64,000 bases of DNA from Rossellomorea aquimaris (GTDB taxonomy: Bacteria > Bacillota > Bacilli > Bacillales > Bacillaceae_B): positions 167,158 to 231,157 of the forward strand of contig NZ_QNRJ01000001.1 of the NCBI RefSeq assembly GCF_003315075.1, in the 5' to 3' direction. A model generated the notes under the pieces. It was not told where the DNA came from, did not search any database, and saw nothing but the letters and a program-made list of their open reading frames with translations. Made by a program: the position numbers and the translations under genes. This document shows, piece after piece, positions 19,407-28,216 of this stretch. The number at the start of each line of letters is the position of its first letter. Within the stretch, counting starts at the first letter, position 1.

Positions 19407-20144
19407 GTGAATACGAAAAAGGTTGTCAGTAATGTCGTTCGGTATTTCGTGTATGCACTTGTCATCCTTTTCTTTGCATGGGCTATTAAAAATCAGTACT
19501 TCGACTATATGTTCAGTCAATCGAAGACGTTTCTACTTTTATTGAAGCAGCATTTGCAGCTTGTTTTTGTTTCTTCCATATTAGCACTTATTGTCGCGGT
19601 ACCGGCTGGAATCTTGATTACACGAAAGCAGTTCAGACGAGCAGAGTGGATCGTGTCTAATACAGTCAATTTTGGCCAGACGATTCCGAGTTTAGCGGTT
19701 CTTGCCCTTATGATCAGTATATTAGGAATCGGTTTTAAAACAGCCATTTTTGCACTGTTTATTTATTCTCTTTTACCGATTTATCGAAATACAGTTGCAG
19801 GTATCGATTCAATAGATGAGAACCTCATTGATGCTGCCAGAGGGATGGGAATGAAACCTTATCAAATCCTTTTCCGCATTGAACTGCCGAATGCAGCATA
19901 CTCAATCCTGGCTGGAATCCGGACAGCGGTCGTGCTGAACATCGGAACAGCTGCCCTTGCCTATGTCGTCGGTGGTGGGGGATTAGGAGTTTGGATTTTT
20001 ACAGGTATTCAATTGTTCGATAATGGATACTTAATCTCAGGGGCGATACCTGTTACGATTCTGGCGATTCTGGTAGATTTACTACTGCGATTGGTGGAGA
20101 GGATCGTCGTTCCAAAAGGTACCAAACAAACATTAGAAATGTAA
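19407..20144 (+). CDS. Osmoprotectant ABC transporter permease (second)
   Basis: This second membrane subunit is 245 aa from a GTG start at 19407. The GTG is chosen because AAAGGATG, which contains the stop of the ATPase gene, lies just upstream. A longer reading from 19302 would overlap the ATPase by 100 bp. The coupling loop ENLIDAARGMGMKPYQILFRIELPNA and GIRTAVVLNIGTAAL closely parallel the first permease, so the two are paralogues that would form the membrane channel. Five or six hydrophobic segments are present. Confidence 0.9.
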   Translation: MNTKKVVSNVVRYFVYALVILFFAWAIKNQYFDYMFSQSKTFLLLLKQHLQLVFVSSILALIVAVPAGILITRKQFRRAEWIVSNTVNFGQTIPSLAVLALMISILGIGFKTAIFALFIYSLLPIYRNTVAGIDSIDENLIDAARGMGMKPYQILFRIELPNAAYSILAGIRTAVVLNIGTAALAYVVGGGGLGVWIFTGIQLFDNGYLISGAIPVTILAILVDLLLRLVERIVVPKGTKQTLEM

Positions 20145-20167
20145 TTAATAATCAGGAGGTGACGACC

Positions 20168-21073
20168 GTGAAACGGAATTCAAAGTGGATAGGGATCCTC
20201 ATCCTGACTCTTATGCTAAGCGCCTGTTCAAACGCAGGAATAGGAGGTAAACAAATATCCGTTGGGGGAAAGAACTTTACGGAGCAATACCTTCTTTCTG
20301 AGATGACCGCCTTTTTATTAAAAGAAGAGGGTTTTAAAGTAAAACAAATGAACAACCTGGGAAGTACGGTTGTTCGTAAAGCATTGGAAAACGAGCAGGT
20401 GGATATGATGTGGGAGTACACCGGGACGGCCCTCATTACCTATATGGGGCAAGAACCGATGTCAGACCCTGAGAAGACTTTTCAAAAAGTGAAGAAGCTT
20501 GATGCAAAAAGGGACATTCATTGGATGAATATGTCCAATGTGAATAATACTTACGCACTGGCTATGAATCAGGATCAGGCAAAGAAATTGGGTATTGAAT
20601 CCATCAGTGATCTGGCTGAATATGTAAATAACAATCCTGGAGAGTTAACAATGGCGTCTGACGCAGAATTTGCGAATCGTCCCGACGGTCTTCCAGGAGT
20701 AGAGGAATTGTACGGTTTCGAATTCGGTTCCGGACAGATCAAACAGATGGATCTCGGATTGACGCAAAGGGCATTGAATAACCGCCAAGTAGATGTTTCA
20801 GTTGCCTTTGAGACAGATGCCACGATTGTAGACTATGACTTGGTCACGTTGAAGGATGATAAGAAATTCTTTCCGCCATACCGGGCAGCGGTTAGCATTA
20901 ATAAAAACGTTTATGAAAAATATCCGGAAATCAAAGATATTACGGCAAAATTAGCCGATAAACTTAACAGTGATATTATGCGTGAACTGAATTACAAAGT
21001 GGATATCGAAGGGAATAGTGTATCCGTTGTGGCTCATGACTGGCTAGTTGAGAATGATTTGATTGAGGAGTAA
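20168..21073 (+). CDS. Osmoprotectant ABC transporter substrate-binding lipoprotein
   Basis: This lipid-anchored extracellular binding protein belongs to the OpuAC/ProX/OsmX family. A charged N-terminus and hydrophobic stretch end in the lipobox LMLSAC, so the cysteine (about residue 19) would be lipidated. The mature part opens with ISVGGKNFTEQYLLSEM, the hallmark start of glycine betaine/choline-binding proteins. It also contains WEYTGTALITYMG and DLVTLKDDKKFFPPY, both typical of the family. The GTG at 20168 follows AGGAGGTGAC; an upstream GTG at 20159 lies inside the ribosome binding site. It is the last gene of the operon. The likely substrate is glycine betaine, choline or carnitine. Confidence 0.9.
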   Translation: MKRNSKWIGILILTLMLSACSNAGIGGKQISVGGKNFTEQYLLSEMTAFLLKEEGFKVKQMNNLGSTVVRKALENEQVDMMWEYTGTALITYMGQEPMSDPEKTFQKVKKLDAKRDIHWMNMSNVNNTYALAMNQDQAKKLGIESISDLAEYVNNNPGELTMASDAEFANRPDGLPGVEELYGFEFGSGQIKQMDLGLTQRALNNRQVDVSVAFETDATIVDYDLVTLKDDKKFFPPYRAAVSINKNVYEKYPEIKDITAKLADKLNSDIMRELNYKVDIEGNSVSVVAHDWLVENDLIEE

Positions 21074-21087
21074 TTAATTAAGACGAC

Positions 21088-21118
21088 AGGACTGAATCTT
21101 AGCGGGTTCAGTCCTTTT
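21088..21118 (+). terminator. Terminator of osmoprotectant operon
   Basis: AGGACTGAA and TTCAGTCCT form a 9-bp stem followed by TTTTTC. Confidence 0.88.
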
Positions 21119-21186
21119 TCTATTAAATGAATTTTAAGTTACAATAAGAATCTAGTAATCTAACTAAAAATGAAAGAGGTACAGAT

Positions 21187-21759
21187 ATGAAAACTGAAAA
21201 ACAGAAAATGCTCGATGGAGAACTTTACGAACCATGGGATACTCAATTGATGGAAGAGAGACAACAAGCACGTTATTTAACACGCATACTTAATCAAACG
21301 ACAGAAGAAGAAGACGAGAAGAGAGTGGCTGCCATAAAAAGGTTGTTCGGATCTACTGGGGAAAGTATTTATTTAGAGCCTGACTTCAGATGTGATTATG
21401 GTTATAACATTCACGTCGGCAATCATTTCTTTGCTAATTTTAACTGTGTGATATTAGATGTGTGTGAAGTCCGCTTCGGTGAAAATTGTATGCTCGCACC
21501 TGGAGTACATATTTACACAGCGACTCACCCAGTAAATCCTATTGAGCGAAACAAAGGACCGGAATTTGGGAAGCCTGTCAAAATCGGGGACAACTGCTGG
21601 ATCGGTGGAGGAGCAATCATTAATCCCGGAGTGACGATAGGTGATAATGTGGTTATTGCTTCAGGTGCAGTCGTAACAAAGGATGTCCCTTCTAATGTAG
21701 TGGTGGGTGGAAATCCTGCCCGTATCATTAAGGAGATTGACTTCGAAGATAAAAGATAG
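21187..21759 (+). CDS. maa: Maltose/sugar O-acetyltransferase
   Basis: This cytoplasmic enzyme transfers acetyl from acetyl-CoA to the 6-OH of glucose, maltose or related sugars. The 190-aa length fits the family. The N-terminal Mac domain starts [18 protein letters not shown]. The C-terminal left-handed beta helix shows hexapeptide repeats ([20 protein letters not shown]) and the catalytic histidine in TATHPVNP. The ATG follows GAAAGAGGT. It is a single-gene unit between two terminators. Confidence 0.92.
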   Translation: MKTEKQKMLDGELYEPWDTQLMEERQQARYLTRILNQTTEEEDEKRVAAIKRLFGSTGESIYLEPDFRCDYGYNIHVGNHFFANFNCVILDVCEVRFGENCMLAPGVHIYTATHPVNPIERNKGPEFGKPVKIGDNCWIGGGAIINPGVTIGDNVVIASGAVVTKDVPSNVVVGGNPARIIKEIDFEDKR

Positions 21760-21780
21760 AGCGTACATACACATCAGAAC

Positions 21781-21814
21781 AAAGCAGCTGGAATCAATCT
21801 ATCCCAGCTGCTTT
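21781..21814. terminator. Bidirectional terminator
   Basis: An 11-bp stem AAAGCAGCTGG / CCAGCTGCTTT lies between convergent genes. Confidence 0.85.
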
Positions 21815-21816
21815 AA

Positions 21817-22452
21817 TTAGAACTTCTCCGGAAACTGCTTCACGATTCCACCTGATAAGGCATCAGACAGGTGAAGAATATGGGTCTTCCCATTATCAAA
21901 GCTTGTAATGTTTCCTTTCCAGTCTTTCTTGATTCGTGCGACTGCTTCATCGGTGACGAATTGCAAGTGCATATATAACAGGTCTTTTAGCGCATTTACG
22001 GACCAATAAGGATTTGCTTTTGCTAGGAATCCTGCAATATCATCTGCATTTCGATACCATTCTTTGTTTAATTTCTCGACCTCTGCTTGCTTCCCATTTT
22101 TAGCAGCAGATACGATTTTTCCTGCCAATACAATATGCTCGGTCAACAAATCAGCCAGCTTATTTCCAGCCTCTTCGCCGTAATAAGGTTTGATGGCATT
22201 TCCGATGTCTTTCTGATTTTGAAGCAATCGTGAAAGAACCACATCCTGATCCTCTAATCCATCAACGGCACTAATAATATAATTTCTGGTATAGATAACA
22301 TGATCGTTCCATAAAATTCTCATGTCTTCTTTTGCTTTCACGCTGGCTACACTTACACATTCAGCCTGCTTAGCTTCAGCTGAAGTACTGAGTACAGGTA
22401 AGAAAGAAAGTGTTATCATCACACTCATCACAAGAATTCCAATCTTTTTCAC
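21817..22452 (-). CDS. Secreted helical protein of unknown function
   Basis: This 211-aa protein has a signal peptide (KKIGILVMSVMITLSFLPVLSTSAEA). The mature part is almost wholly helical, rich in conserved Trp, His and Asn pairs such as LWNDHVIYTRNYIISAVDG, RLLQNQKDIGNAI and LLTEHIVLAG. I have a weak memory of it as a family in Bacillus genomes, sometimes misnamed glycosyltransferase; no transferase motif is visible. The GTG at 22452 is preferred over an upstream ATG because GGAGGAG lies just before it and the signal peptide then starts properly. It probably acts at or outside the membrane. Confidence 0.75.
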   Translation of the reverse strand: MKKIGILVMSVMITLSFLPVLSTSAEAKQAECVSVASVKAKEDMRILWNDHVIYTRNYIISAVDGLEDQDVVLSRLLQNQKDIGNAIKPYYGEEAGNKLADLLTEHIVLAGKIVSAAKNGKQAEVEKLNKEWYRNADDIAGFLAKANPYWSVNALKDLLYMHLQFVTDEAVARIKKDWKGNITSFDNGKTHILHLSDALSGGIVKQFPEKF

Positions 22453-23101
22453 TAAAACTCCTCCATTCATTTGACTATCGCCTCTTATTATTCGCTTCTT
22501 TTCCCCATTCACTCATAGAAACCTATTTGGTAAAATGTGCTGATACATTTGAAATGGAAATCGACGAAAGAGTAGGTCTCACCTATTATCTTGGCGGTGC
22601 TGAGATGACACCAACCTATAGGCAGAATAAGGAGCGTGAGGGAGGTAATATGACGGCGAACCTCTCTCTTTATTGAGGGATGACATAAACTTGTGAAGAG
22701 TTCTATTTTTTGAAAAAAGTCTGTCCAATTTTCATGAAAACTCGTTGCTTGTCCTCACCTTTCGATCACTTTCAACATAAAGTATTCTATGGAGGTGATG
22801 CATTGGCAAGAAAATTAAAAGTGTATCTTTTTATCAGTCCACCAGTAACTCATTCCAAGTTTGACTTGGGATCTCCTTCTCTCTCAAATATGTACGTTGC
22901 GCAGTTTGGGGTTACTCTTCGACCCCTTGCTCAGTAAGAGAACAATGGTTATAAGATCAACAGTTCATACTGAAAAAAATGAAGCGAGCGCCAGTATGAA
23001 ACTCCGCCGTTCAATTGAAAAAAATGATGAATAAGAACGAGTTTACAGAAATAGAATAAAACCTATAAGAAAGTTTCCTCCATAAAAATAGAATCGTGCA
23101 T
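22453..23101. other. Intergenic region with a possible 44-codon ORF
   Basis: No confident gene is seen here. The best candidate is a TTG-start reading at 22803-22937 (44 aa, starting ARKLKVYLFISPP) with a good GGAGGTG upstream. It has no recognisable motif. Around 22635, GGGAGGT can pair with ACCTCTC, hiding a ribosome binding site for an 8-codon ORF. Neither is called as a gene. Confidence 0.3.
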
Positions 23102-23137
23102 AAAAAATGTTCCCTTCACTACCGGGAACATTTTTTC
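23102..23137. terminator. Strong bidirectional hairpin
   Basis: AAAAAATGTTCCC pairs with GGGAACATTTTTT across a 9-nt loop. It insulates the amidase gene from upstream transcription. Confidence 0.8.
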
Positions 23138-23231
23138 GTCATTAACAATAGGCACAAGTAGGAAAAGTCCAAGCAGGCTTGTCCATATGTGAATATAGTA
23201 CAATATGTCATACTCTTAGGAGGAAATAATA

Positions 23232-24644
23232 TTGAAAACCATAATGATTGATCCTGGTCATGGAGGTACTGATCCAGGTGCTGTTTACAATGGAAATGAA
23301 GAGAAAACCTACAATCTCTTGACGGCCCTTATTGCAAGGGACTTTTTGTTAAAAAATTACAATGTGAATATTCTGATGACGAGAACTGGAAATGAAACAC
23401 TGTCTTTAACGGAAAGGTCAAATTTAGCCAACCGCACTAAACCTGATTTCTACTTGTCCATCCATCATAATGCTGGAGGTGGAAGTGGGTTTGAGAGCTA
23501 TGTGTATAACGGCAGTGTTCCTTCACAGACGATTACCTATCAAAGAATCATTCACGATGAAGTGACGGCAGCTATTAATTCATCTTATAAAGTAATTGAT
23601 AGAGGGAAAAAGAGAGCAAATTTTCATGTATTACGTGAAACGAACATGCCTTCACTTTTATTAGAGATTTTATTTATTGATAATCAAAAAGATATTGCGT
23701 TAATGAACAACGCTACATTTAGAAATACTGTAGGAGTGGCGATCGCAAGGGGTGTTGCAAAGGCTTTAGGTTTACCTGCAAAAATAGTGAATGAGAAAGA
23801 ACTTTTCATAGTGATTGCCGGTTCATTTACAAAGCGTGAAAATGCTGAAGGTCGGGTAAATGAGTTGAAAAGAAAAGGTATGAATTCATTCATTGATACT
23901 GTGGTGGTCTTGGATAGAACGTATTACAGGGTCCAAACTGGTGCTTTTGCAGAAAGAGTGAACGCAGAAAATCAAGTGGCAAGCCTGAAAAAAATGGGTG
24001 TTGAAGCATTTATTATAGTAAGAGTTGACGATAACCCTAAGCCTCCTGTACCGTTTCCGACCGATCCGCCAAAACCGACGCAGCCTCCCAAGCCACCGGG
24101 AATACAGTTTTCGATCCTGGGTACATCTGTATTACGTGCTGAACAACTCGATGACTTCGCTGGAACAATTAACCGGGATGCTCCACTTTTAGGCAAATTC
24201 TATCTCTTTTACGGGAATCTTTATGGAATTAGAGGAGACGTAGCTTACTCTCAAGCTCTACATGAAACCAACTATTTCAGGTTCACAGGACAAGTCAAAC
24301 CAAATCAAAACAACTATGCAGGGATTGGAACTACCGGTCCAGGTAATGACGGAGCATCCTTTAAGACTCCAGAAGAAGGGGTTCTTGCTCATATTCAGCA
24401 TCTGTATGCATATGCATCAACCAATCCAATTCCACAAGGGCAATCACTCGTAGATCCCCGTTTTTCATTAGTTACACGGGGGAGCGCCAAACACTGGACA
24501 GACTTGAACGGAAAGTGGGCAGTGCCAGGGACTAACTATGGACAAAGTATCCTGTCTGTTTTCAATAGAAACATCCAAAATGCGATAAAAGTAATGGATG
24601 AACAAAAAATTGTGTTAAATGACACTCTTGGAAAATTGAAATGA
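23232..24644 (+). CDS. N-acetylmuramoyl-L-alanine amidase with SPOR and glucosaminidase domains
   Basis: This 470-aa peptidoglycan hydrolase has three parts. Residues 1-185 are a zinc Amidase_3 domain (MIDPGHGGTDPG, EEKTYN, SIHHNAGGG and LLEILFIDN supply the metal and catalytic residues). About 190-270 are two SPOR-type repeats (FIVIAGSFTKRENAEGRV, YYRVQTGAFAERVNAENQV) that bind denuded glycan. A proline-rich linker (about 275-292) leads to a C-terminal glucosaminidase-type domain (SQALHETNYFRF, NNYAGIG). It starts at TTG after TAGGAGG. There is no signal peptide, like the mother-cell lysis amidase CwlC or a prophage endolysin. Sporulation-associated lysis is the likelier role, as no phage genes adjoin. 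Confidence 0.88.
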   Translation: MKTIMIDPGHGGTDPGAVYNGNEEKTYNLLTALIARDFLLKNYNVNILMTRTGNETLSLTERSNLANRTKPDFYLSIHHNAGGGSGFESYVYNGSVPSQTITYQRIIHDEVTAAINSSYKVIDRGKKRANFHVLRETNMPSLLLEILFIDNQKDIALMNNATFRNTVGVAIARGVAKALGLPAKIVNEKELFIVIAGSFTKRENAEGRVNELKRKGMNSFIDTVVVLDRTYYRVQTGAFAERVNAENQVASLKKMGVEAFIIVRVDDNPKPPVPFPTDPPKPTQPPKPPGIQFSILGTSVLRAEQLDDFAGTINRDAPLLGKFYLFYGNLYGIRGDVAYSQALHETNYFRFTGQVKPNQNNYAGIGTTGPGNDGASFKTPEEGVLAHIQHLYAYASTNPIPQGQSLVDPRFSLVTRGSAKHWTDLNGKWAVPGTNYGQSILSVFNRNIQNAIKVMDEQKIVLNDTLGKLK

Positions 24645-24652
24645 TGATAGTG

Positions 24653-24682
24653 GAGTGCCGCAATGGATGGCACTCTTTTTTG
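24653..24682 (+). terminator. Terminator after amidase gene
   Basis: GAGTGCC pairs with GGCACTC and is followed by TTTTTTGG. Confidence 0.85.
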
Positions 24683-24772
24683 GTTGGAAGAGGGACATGT
24701 CTTTTTGTCTTTTTTTATCATAATAGCTTGCTCCAGAGTCAATACTAAACGTATGTTCTGGAGGTGAAACAG

Positions 24773-25087
24773 ATGGAAAAGAAGAGCTTTGAACAGATTT
24801 ATGAAGAATACAAGAAGCAAGGGGAATTTCAGGCTAAAGCAGAAATGTCTCAGGAGCTTGCAACTGGAGCGGAACAGATTGTAGCCGTCCGTCGAAATAC
24901 GGATGACGATCTCATCGCTTTTAAAACTGAAAGTGGGAGAGAGTTGGATTATATCACTGCACTCGAAGAAGCGAAGTCAGGGAAACTGGCTCATGTCGAT
25001 GTGATTCATCGGTATGGAAGAGATGTTCTTCGCAGTGAACCCGACGGCTTAAAAGAGAATAACCTTAGTGAACTTCCTTCTTTTTAA
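24773..25087 (+). CDS. DUF3892 family protein
   Basis: This small cytoplasmic protein of 104 aa shows the DUF3892 pattern: IVAVRRNTDDDLIAFKTESGRELDYITALEEAKSGKLAHVDVIHRYGRDVLRSEPDG. Function is unknown in the family. The ATG at 24773 is preferred over a GTG nine bases earlier that lies within the GGAGGTG site. It stands alone between two terminators. Confidence 0.85.
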   Translation: MEKKSFEQIYEEYKKQGEFQAKAEMSQELATGAEQIVAVRRNTDDDLIAFKTESGRELDYITALEEAKSGKLAHVDVIHRYGRDVLRSEPDGLKENNLSELPSF

Positions 25088-25093
25088 AAAGTA

Positions 25094-25135
25094 TAAAATG
25101 AGCATAAAATAGGGATTGGTTTTATGCTCATTTTA
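25094..25135. terminator. Bidirectional terminator
   Basis: TAAAATGAGCATAAAA pairs with TTTTATGCTCATTTTA between the convergent DUF3892 and AAA genes. Confidence 0.88.
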
Positions 25136-25182
25136 TTATTAGAGGAATCCTTCATTGATCAATAACGGTATAGAATAAATCC

Positions 25183-25944
25183 TCAGTCTCCTTCTTTCAG
25201 TAAATGATAGATCATCCGTTCCCGGTCATCAAAAAATTGCTTCATAATCTTATAATGGCTCGTTTCTTCCAATGAAGACTCCTGTAAACCTTCTTCTGAT
25301 AATTCAATCAGAAAAGAAGAAGGGTATGCCATCAGAATGGGTGAGTGAGTGGCGATAATGAACTGGGAATTATCATTCACAAGTTCATGTATCCTTGAGA
25401 GCATGGATAACTGCCTTAAGGGGGAGAGTGCAGCTTCGGGCTCATCCAGTATGTAAATCCCTTTACCTCGGAAACGATTCATAAAGGTTGAGAAAAAGGC
25501 TTCTCCGTGCGATTGCTCATGTAGAGACTTCCCTCCAAATGAATCAATCACTCGTGGGCCAAATGAGGGATGCTGATCCATTTCTTCAATATTTGTCGCA
25601 ACATTGTAGAAGCTTTCTGCCCTCAAGAAAAAACCATCCTTAGGTCGATCGACTCCCCTCACAATTTTCAAATACTTATCCAGATTCGAATACGAATCAT
25701 ACGTGGAGAATGAAAAGTTCAGCGTGCCTCCTTCAGGGTTAAATCCAATGGCCATTGCAATGGCCTCAAGAAGAGTTGATTTCCCCATTCCGTTTTCTCC
25801 CACAATAAATGTAACATTAGGGTGAAAGGTGAGGTCTGTCAGGCTCCGGATACTCGGAATATGAAAAGGATACGAGTGAAAGGAAGGAACGTTTTCGCTA
25901 TGAAGTGACACTTTTCGAATATATGGCTGTGAGTGTAATGACAT
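25183..25944 (-). CDS. AAA family ATPase (YcbR-like, ABC/SMC-type head)
   Basis: This 253-aa stand-alone ATPase of the ABC/SMC-like predicted-ATPase group has Walker A VGENGMGKSTLLEA (about 48-61). Walker B is YILDEPEAALSP (about 172-183), followed by FIIATHSPILMAYP with the switch histidine. The region between is short, with no coiled coil, unlike OLD nucleases or RecF. Nothing near it suggests a toxin-antitoxin or phage-defence partner. Role unknown. Confidence 0.85.
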   Translation of the reverse strand: MSLHSQPYIRKVSLHSENVPSFHSYPFHIPSIRSLTDLTFHPNVTFIVGENGMGKSTLLEAIAMAIGFNPEGGTLNFSFSTYDSYSNLDKYLKIVRGVDRPKDGFFLRAESFYNVATNIEEMDQHPSFGPRVIDSFGGKSLHEQSHGEAFFSTFMNRFRGKGIYILDEPEAALSPLRQLSMLSRIHELVNDNSQFIIATHSPILMAYPSSFLIELSEEGLQESSLEETSHYKIMKQFFDDRERMIYHLLKEGD

Positions 25945-26000
25945 AATGCCCCTCCTTTTTTCTATAGATTAGCATAATTAAACAGATTCAAGGTACAAAA

Positions 26001-26029
26001 AATGCCATCACGATTTACGTAATGGCATT
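26001..26029 (-). terminator. Terminator after small hypothetical gene
   Basis: AATGCCAT pairs with ATGGCATT; on the minus strand the stem is followed by TTTTTTG. Confidence 0.82.
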
Positions 26030-26042
26030 CCATTTTATGATC

Positions 26043-26279
26043 TTATCTTGAAGGTTCGAGAAGAACAACACTTTCTATGGTTTTAGCCAAAAGGCTGATG
26101 TCTGTAAACTCTTCAACTTTCATTGAATCCATATAAGTGATTTGAAAGCAATCCGTGTCCAACTGGTAGGTAACGGTCATAACAGGTGAGTGATCATGAC
26201 TTGAAATCGTATGAACAATCTCACTATCCTTGAATTCCTTAAGAGTCTTGAGCATGGTTACGATATTTTCTAGTGACAT
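26043..26279 (-). CDS. Small hypothetical protein, possibly YkuJ-like
   Basis: This 78-aa cytoplasmic protein has an N-terminal helix (SLENIVTMLKTLKEF), a central beta stretch (VMTVTYQLDTDCFQITYMD) and a C-terminal helix. Length and layout recall the YkuJ family of Bacillus, but no diagnostic residue confirms it. The start ATG follows GGGAGACATGTTAT. It has its own terminator. Confidence 0.6.
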   Translation of the reverse strand: MSLENIVTMLKTLKEFKDSEIVHTISSHDHSPVMTVTYQLDTDCFQITYMDSMKVEEFTDISLLAKTIESVVLLEPSR

Positions 26280-26487
26280 ATAACATGTCTCCCTTCTACT
26301 TGCTCGAGGGATTGACTAAATACAGTCTCGTAGACCCAATGAACCTTAAGTGTAACACATAAACGTATAAATAGAAACGTCTGTTCTGAAAACAACTGGA
26401 AATGAGCTCTTGGTCATAGAGAATATACGTATACCTCCTTTTTTGTTTTCATATGATGAAAGAAACAGGGGAGGCGGGTGATGACAG

Positions 26488-27963
26488 ATGGCAGATCAAC
26501 AATCAAGGGATGACCCTTCCAAATTGAGTTATCCAAATGACATGCTGGCTATTATTCGTAATGGATTAAAGCCCGCTATGTCAAAAAAAGTAATCGTCGT
26601 TGGGGCAGGGATGAGTGGTTTAGTCGCAGCTTCTCTATTGAAAAAGGCCGGGCATGAAGTAACGATATTAGAAGGAAATAAGCGAATTGGGGGTAGGGTA
26701 TATACTGTACGCAAGCCCTTCACCCCCGGTAACTATATGGACCTGGGAGCCATGAGGATTCCCGATAACCACAAATTAGTATTCGAGTATATCCGAAAAT
26801 TCAATCTGACCTATCAAGAATTCATCAATAGTTCTCCAAGAGATTTACTATTAGTAAACAATATCCTAACAACAAGGGAACAATACGAAAAAAATCCAGA
26901 CATACTACAGTATCCGTTACCAGAAGGAGAAAAGGGAAGAACGGCTTCGGAATTGTTTATCGAAGCAACCAAACCATTTATGGAATTATATAATAACAGT
27001 GCTCATGATGAACAGCAAAAATTAATTAAACGTTACTCTCGTTATTCTATGGGACAATTTTTAGCAAACAACCCATTTGGTAAATCATTATCTTTAAATG
27101 CCATACGAAAAATCAATGTAATTCTCGGGATAGAAGGATTCCCTGAGTTCTCATTCGTGGACATATTAAAAGACATCATTTTTCCTATATTCAGGAAAGA
27201 GACAAAATTTTATCAAATAACAGGAGGAAACGACCACTTACCTTATGGATTTGTCCAAGAGCTTGGGTCGCACATTCTACTGAATCAAAAAGTGACCCAC
27301 ATTAGACAATCCGATGTCGGAGTTAGCGTTCGCGCAGTAGACTCCGGAGACGGAATGGCGCGGGATTACAATGCCGATTATGTCATCGTAACCATCCCTT
27401 TTACTGTCTTCCAGTTTATCGAGGTCATACCTTATGATTCAATATCCTTTAAAAAGTGGCAGGCGATCCGTGAGGTACCGAATGTTCCATCCGTGAAAAT
27501 AGGAATAGAATTTCGTCGTCGCTTCTGGGAAGATTTGAATTACGGAAACATCGTGTCAGATCTCCCCACACGCTTTACGTATATGCCGAGTCACGATAAG
27601 GGTAGCAACAAACCAGGAGTCATGTTAGCGAGTTACAGCTGGGGACAGAATGCACTCTTATGGAACAGCAAATCAAAAGAAGGAATCATCAAAGAAGTTT
27701 TAGAAGACCTTTCTAAAGTATATGGCGAACAGGTGTATACAGAAATGCTGAATTATGTAGTCTATAACTGGAGTAAAAACCCATTCTCCGCAGGATGTTT
27801 TACCCTTTATACCCCTGGGCAGGCAAGTGATATCGGCGATTATATCAAGAAACCTGAAGGCAGAATTCATTTTGCCGGAGAGCATACTTCCTCCTTTCAT
27901 GGTTGGATGGAAGGGGCGATTGAGTCGGGGGTGAGGGCAGCCAATGAAGTGAATGGCAGATAA
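26488..27963 (+). CDS. FAD-dependent amine oxidase (L-amino acid/monoamine oxidase type)
   Basis: This 491-aa flavoenzyme oxidises amines or amino acids to the imino product with hydrogen peroxide. The FAD-binding motif VIVVGAGMSGLVAASLLKKAGHEVTILE lies at about 35-62, followed by RIGGRVYTV. The C-terminal FAD contact IHFAGEHTSSFHGWMEGAIESGVRAANE is typical of the amino-oxidase family. The ATG follows GGAGGCGGGTGATGACAG. There is no signal peptide. The actual substrate is not readable. Confidence 0.9.
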   Translation: MADQQSRDDPSKLSYPNDMLAIIRNGLKPAMSKKVIVVGAGMSGLVAASLLKKAGHEVTILEGNKRIGGRVYTVRKPFTPGNYMDLGAMRIPDNHKLVFEYIRKFNLTYQEFINSSPRDLLLVNNILTTREQYEKNPDILQYPLPEGEKGRTASELFIEATKPFMELYNNSAHDEQQKLIKRYSRYSMGQFLANNPFGKSLSLNAIRKINVILGIEGFPEFSFVDILKDIIFPIFRKETKFYQITGGNDHLPYGFVQELGSHILLNQKVTHIRQSDVGVSVRAVDSGDGMARDYNADYVIVTIPFTVFQFIEVIPYDSISFKKWQAIREVPNVPSVKIGIEFRRRFWEDLNYGNIVSDLPTRFTYMPSHDKGSNKPGVMLASYSWGQNALLWNSKSKEGIIKEVLEDLSKVYGEQVYTEMLNYVVYNWSKNPFSAGCFTLYTPGQASDIGDYIKKPEGRIHFAGEHTSSFHGWMEGAIESGVRAANEVNGR

Positions 27964-28216
27964 GTGTCTCACCATTTCGATTTTCGCAGCAGTTTTACAA
28001 GAATTGTTGAAGAATGCCCTTGAGCTTAAATCTGAAAATGATTTAACGGTCTGAGGTGAGTATAGGACGATTATCAATCATATGGATGTGATTCTGGCTA
28101 ATAGGAAGGTCAAACCGGTAAGACCTAGGAAATCAGACCGAATCCGGGAAAAAACCTTCTACTCTATCAAGCCCCTGCATAAAGTTAACTATTAAATACT
28201 TTATATAGGGGTACTG

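Noticed and set aside
22410-22676. 88-aa plus-strand ORF opposite the start of the secreted helical protein
   Set aside because: It overlaps the signal-peptide region of the minus-strand gene and has no ribosome site; only an 8-codon frame near its end has one.
25183-25944. AAA ATPase as part of a phage-defence system
   Set aside because: No nuclease, reverse transcriptase, TIR or other effector adjoins it; neighbours are ordinary small genes with their own terminators.
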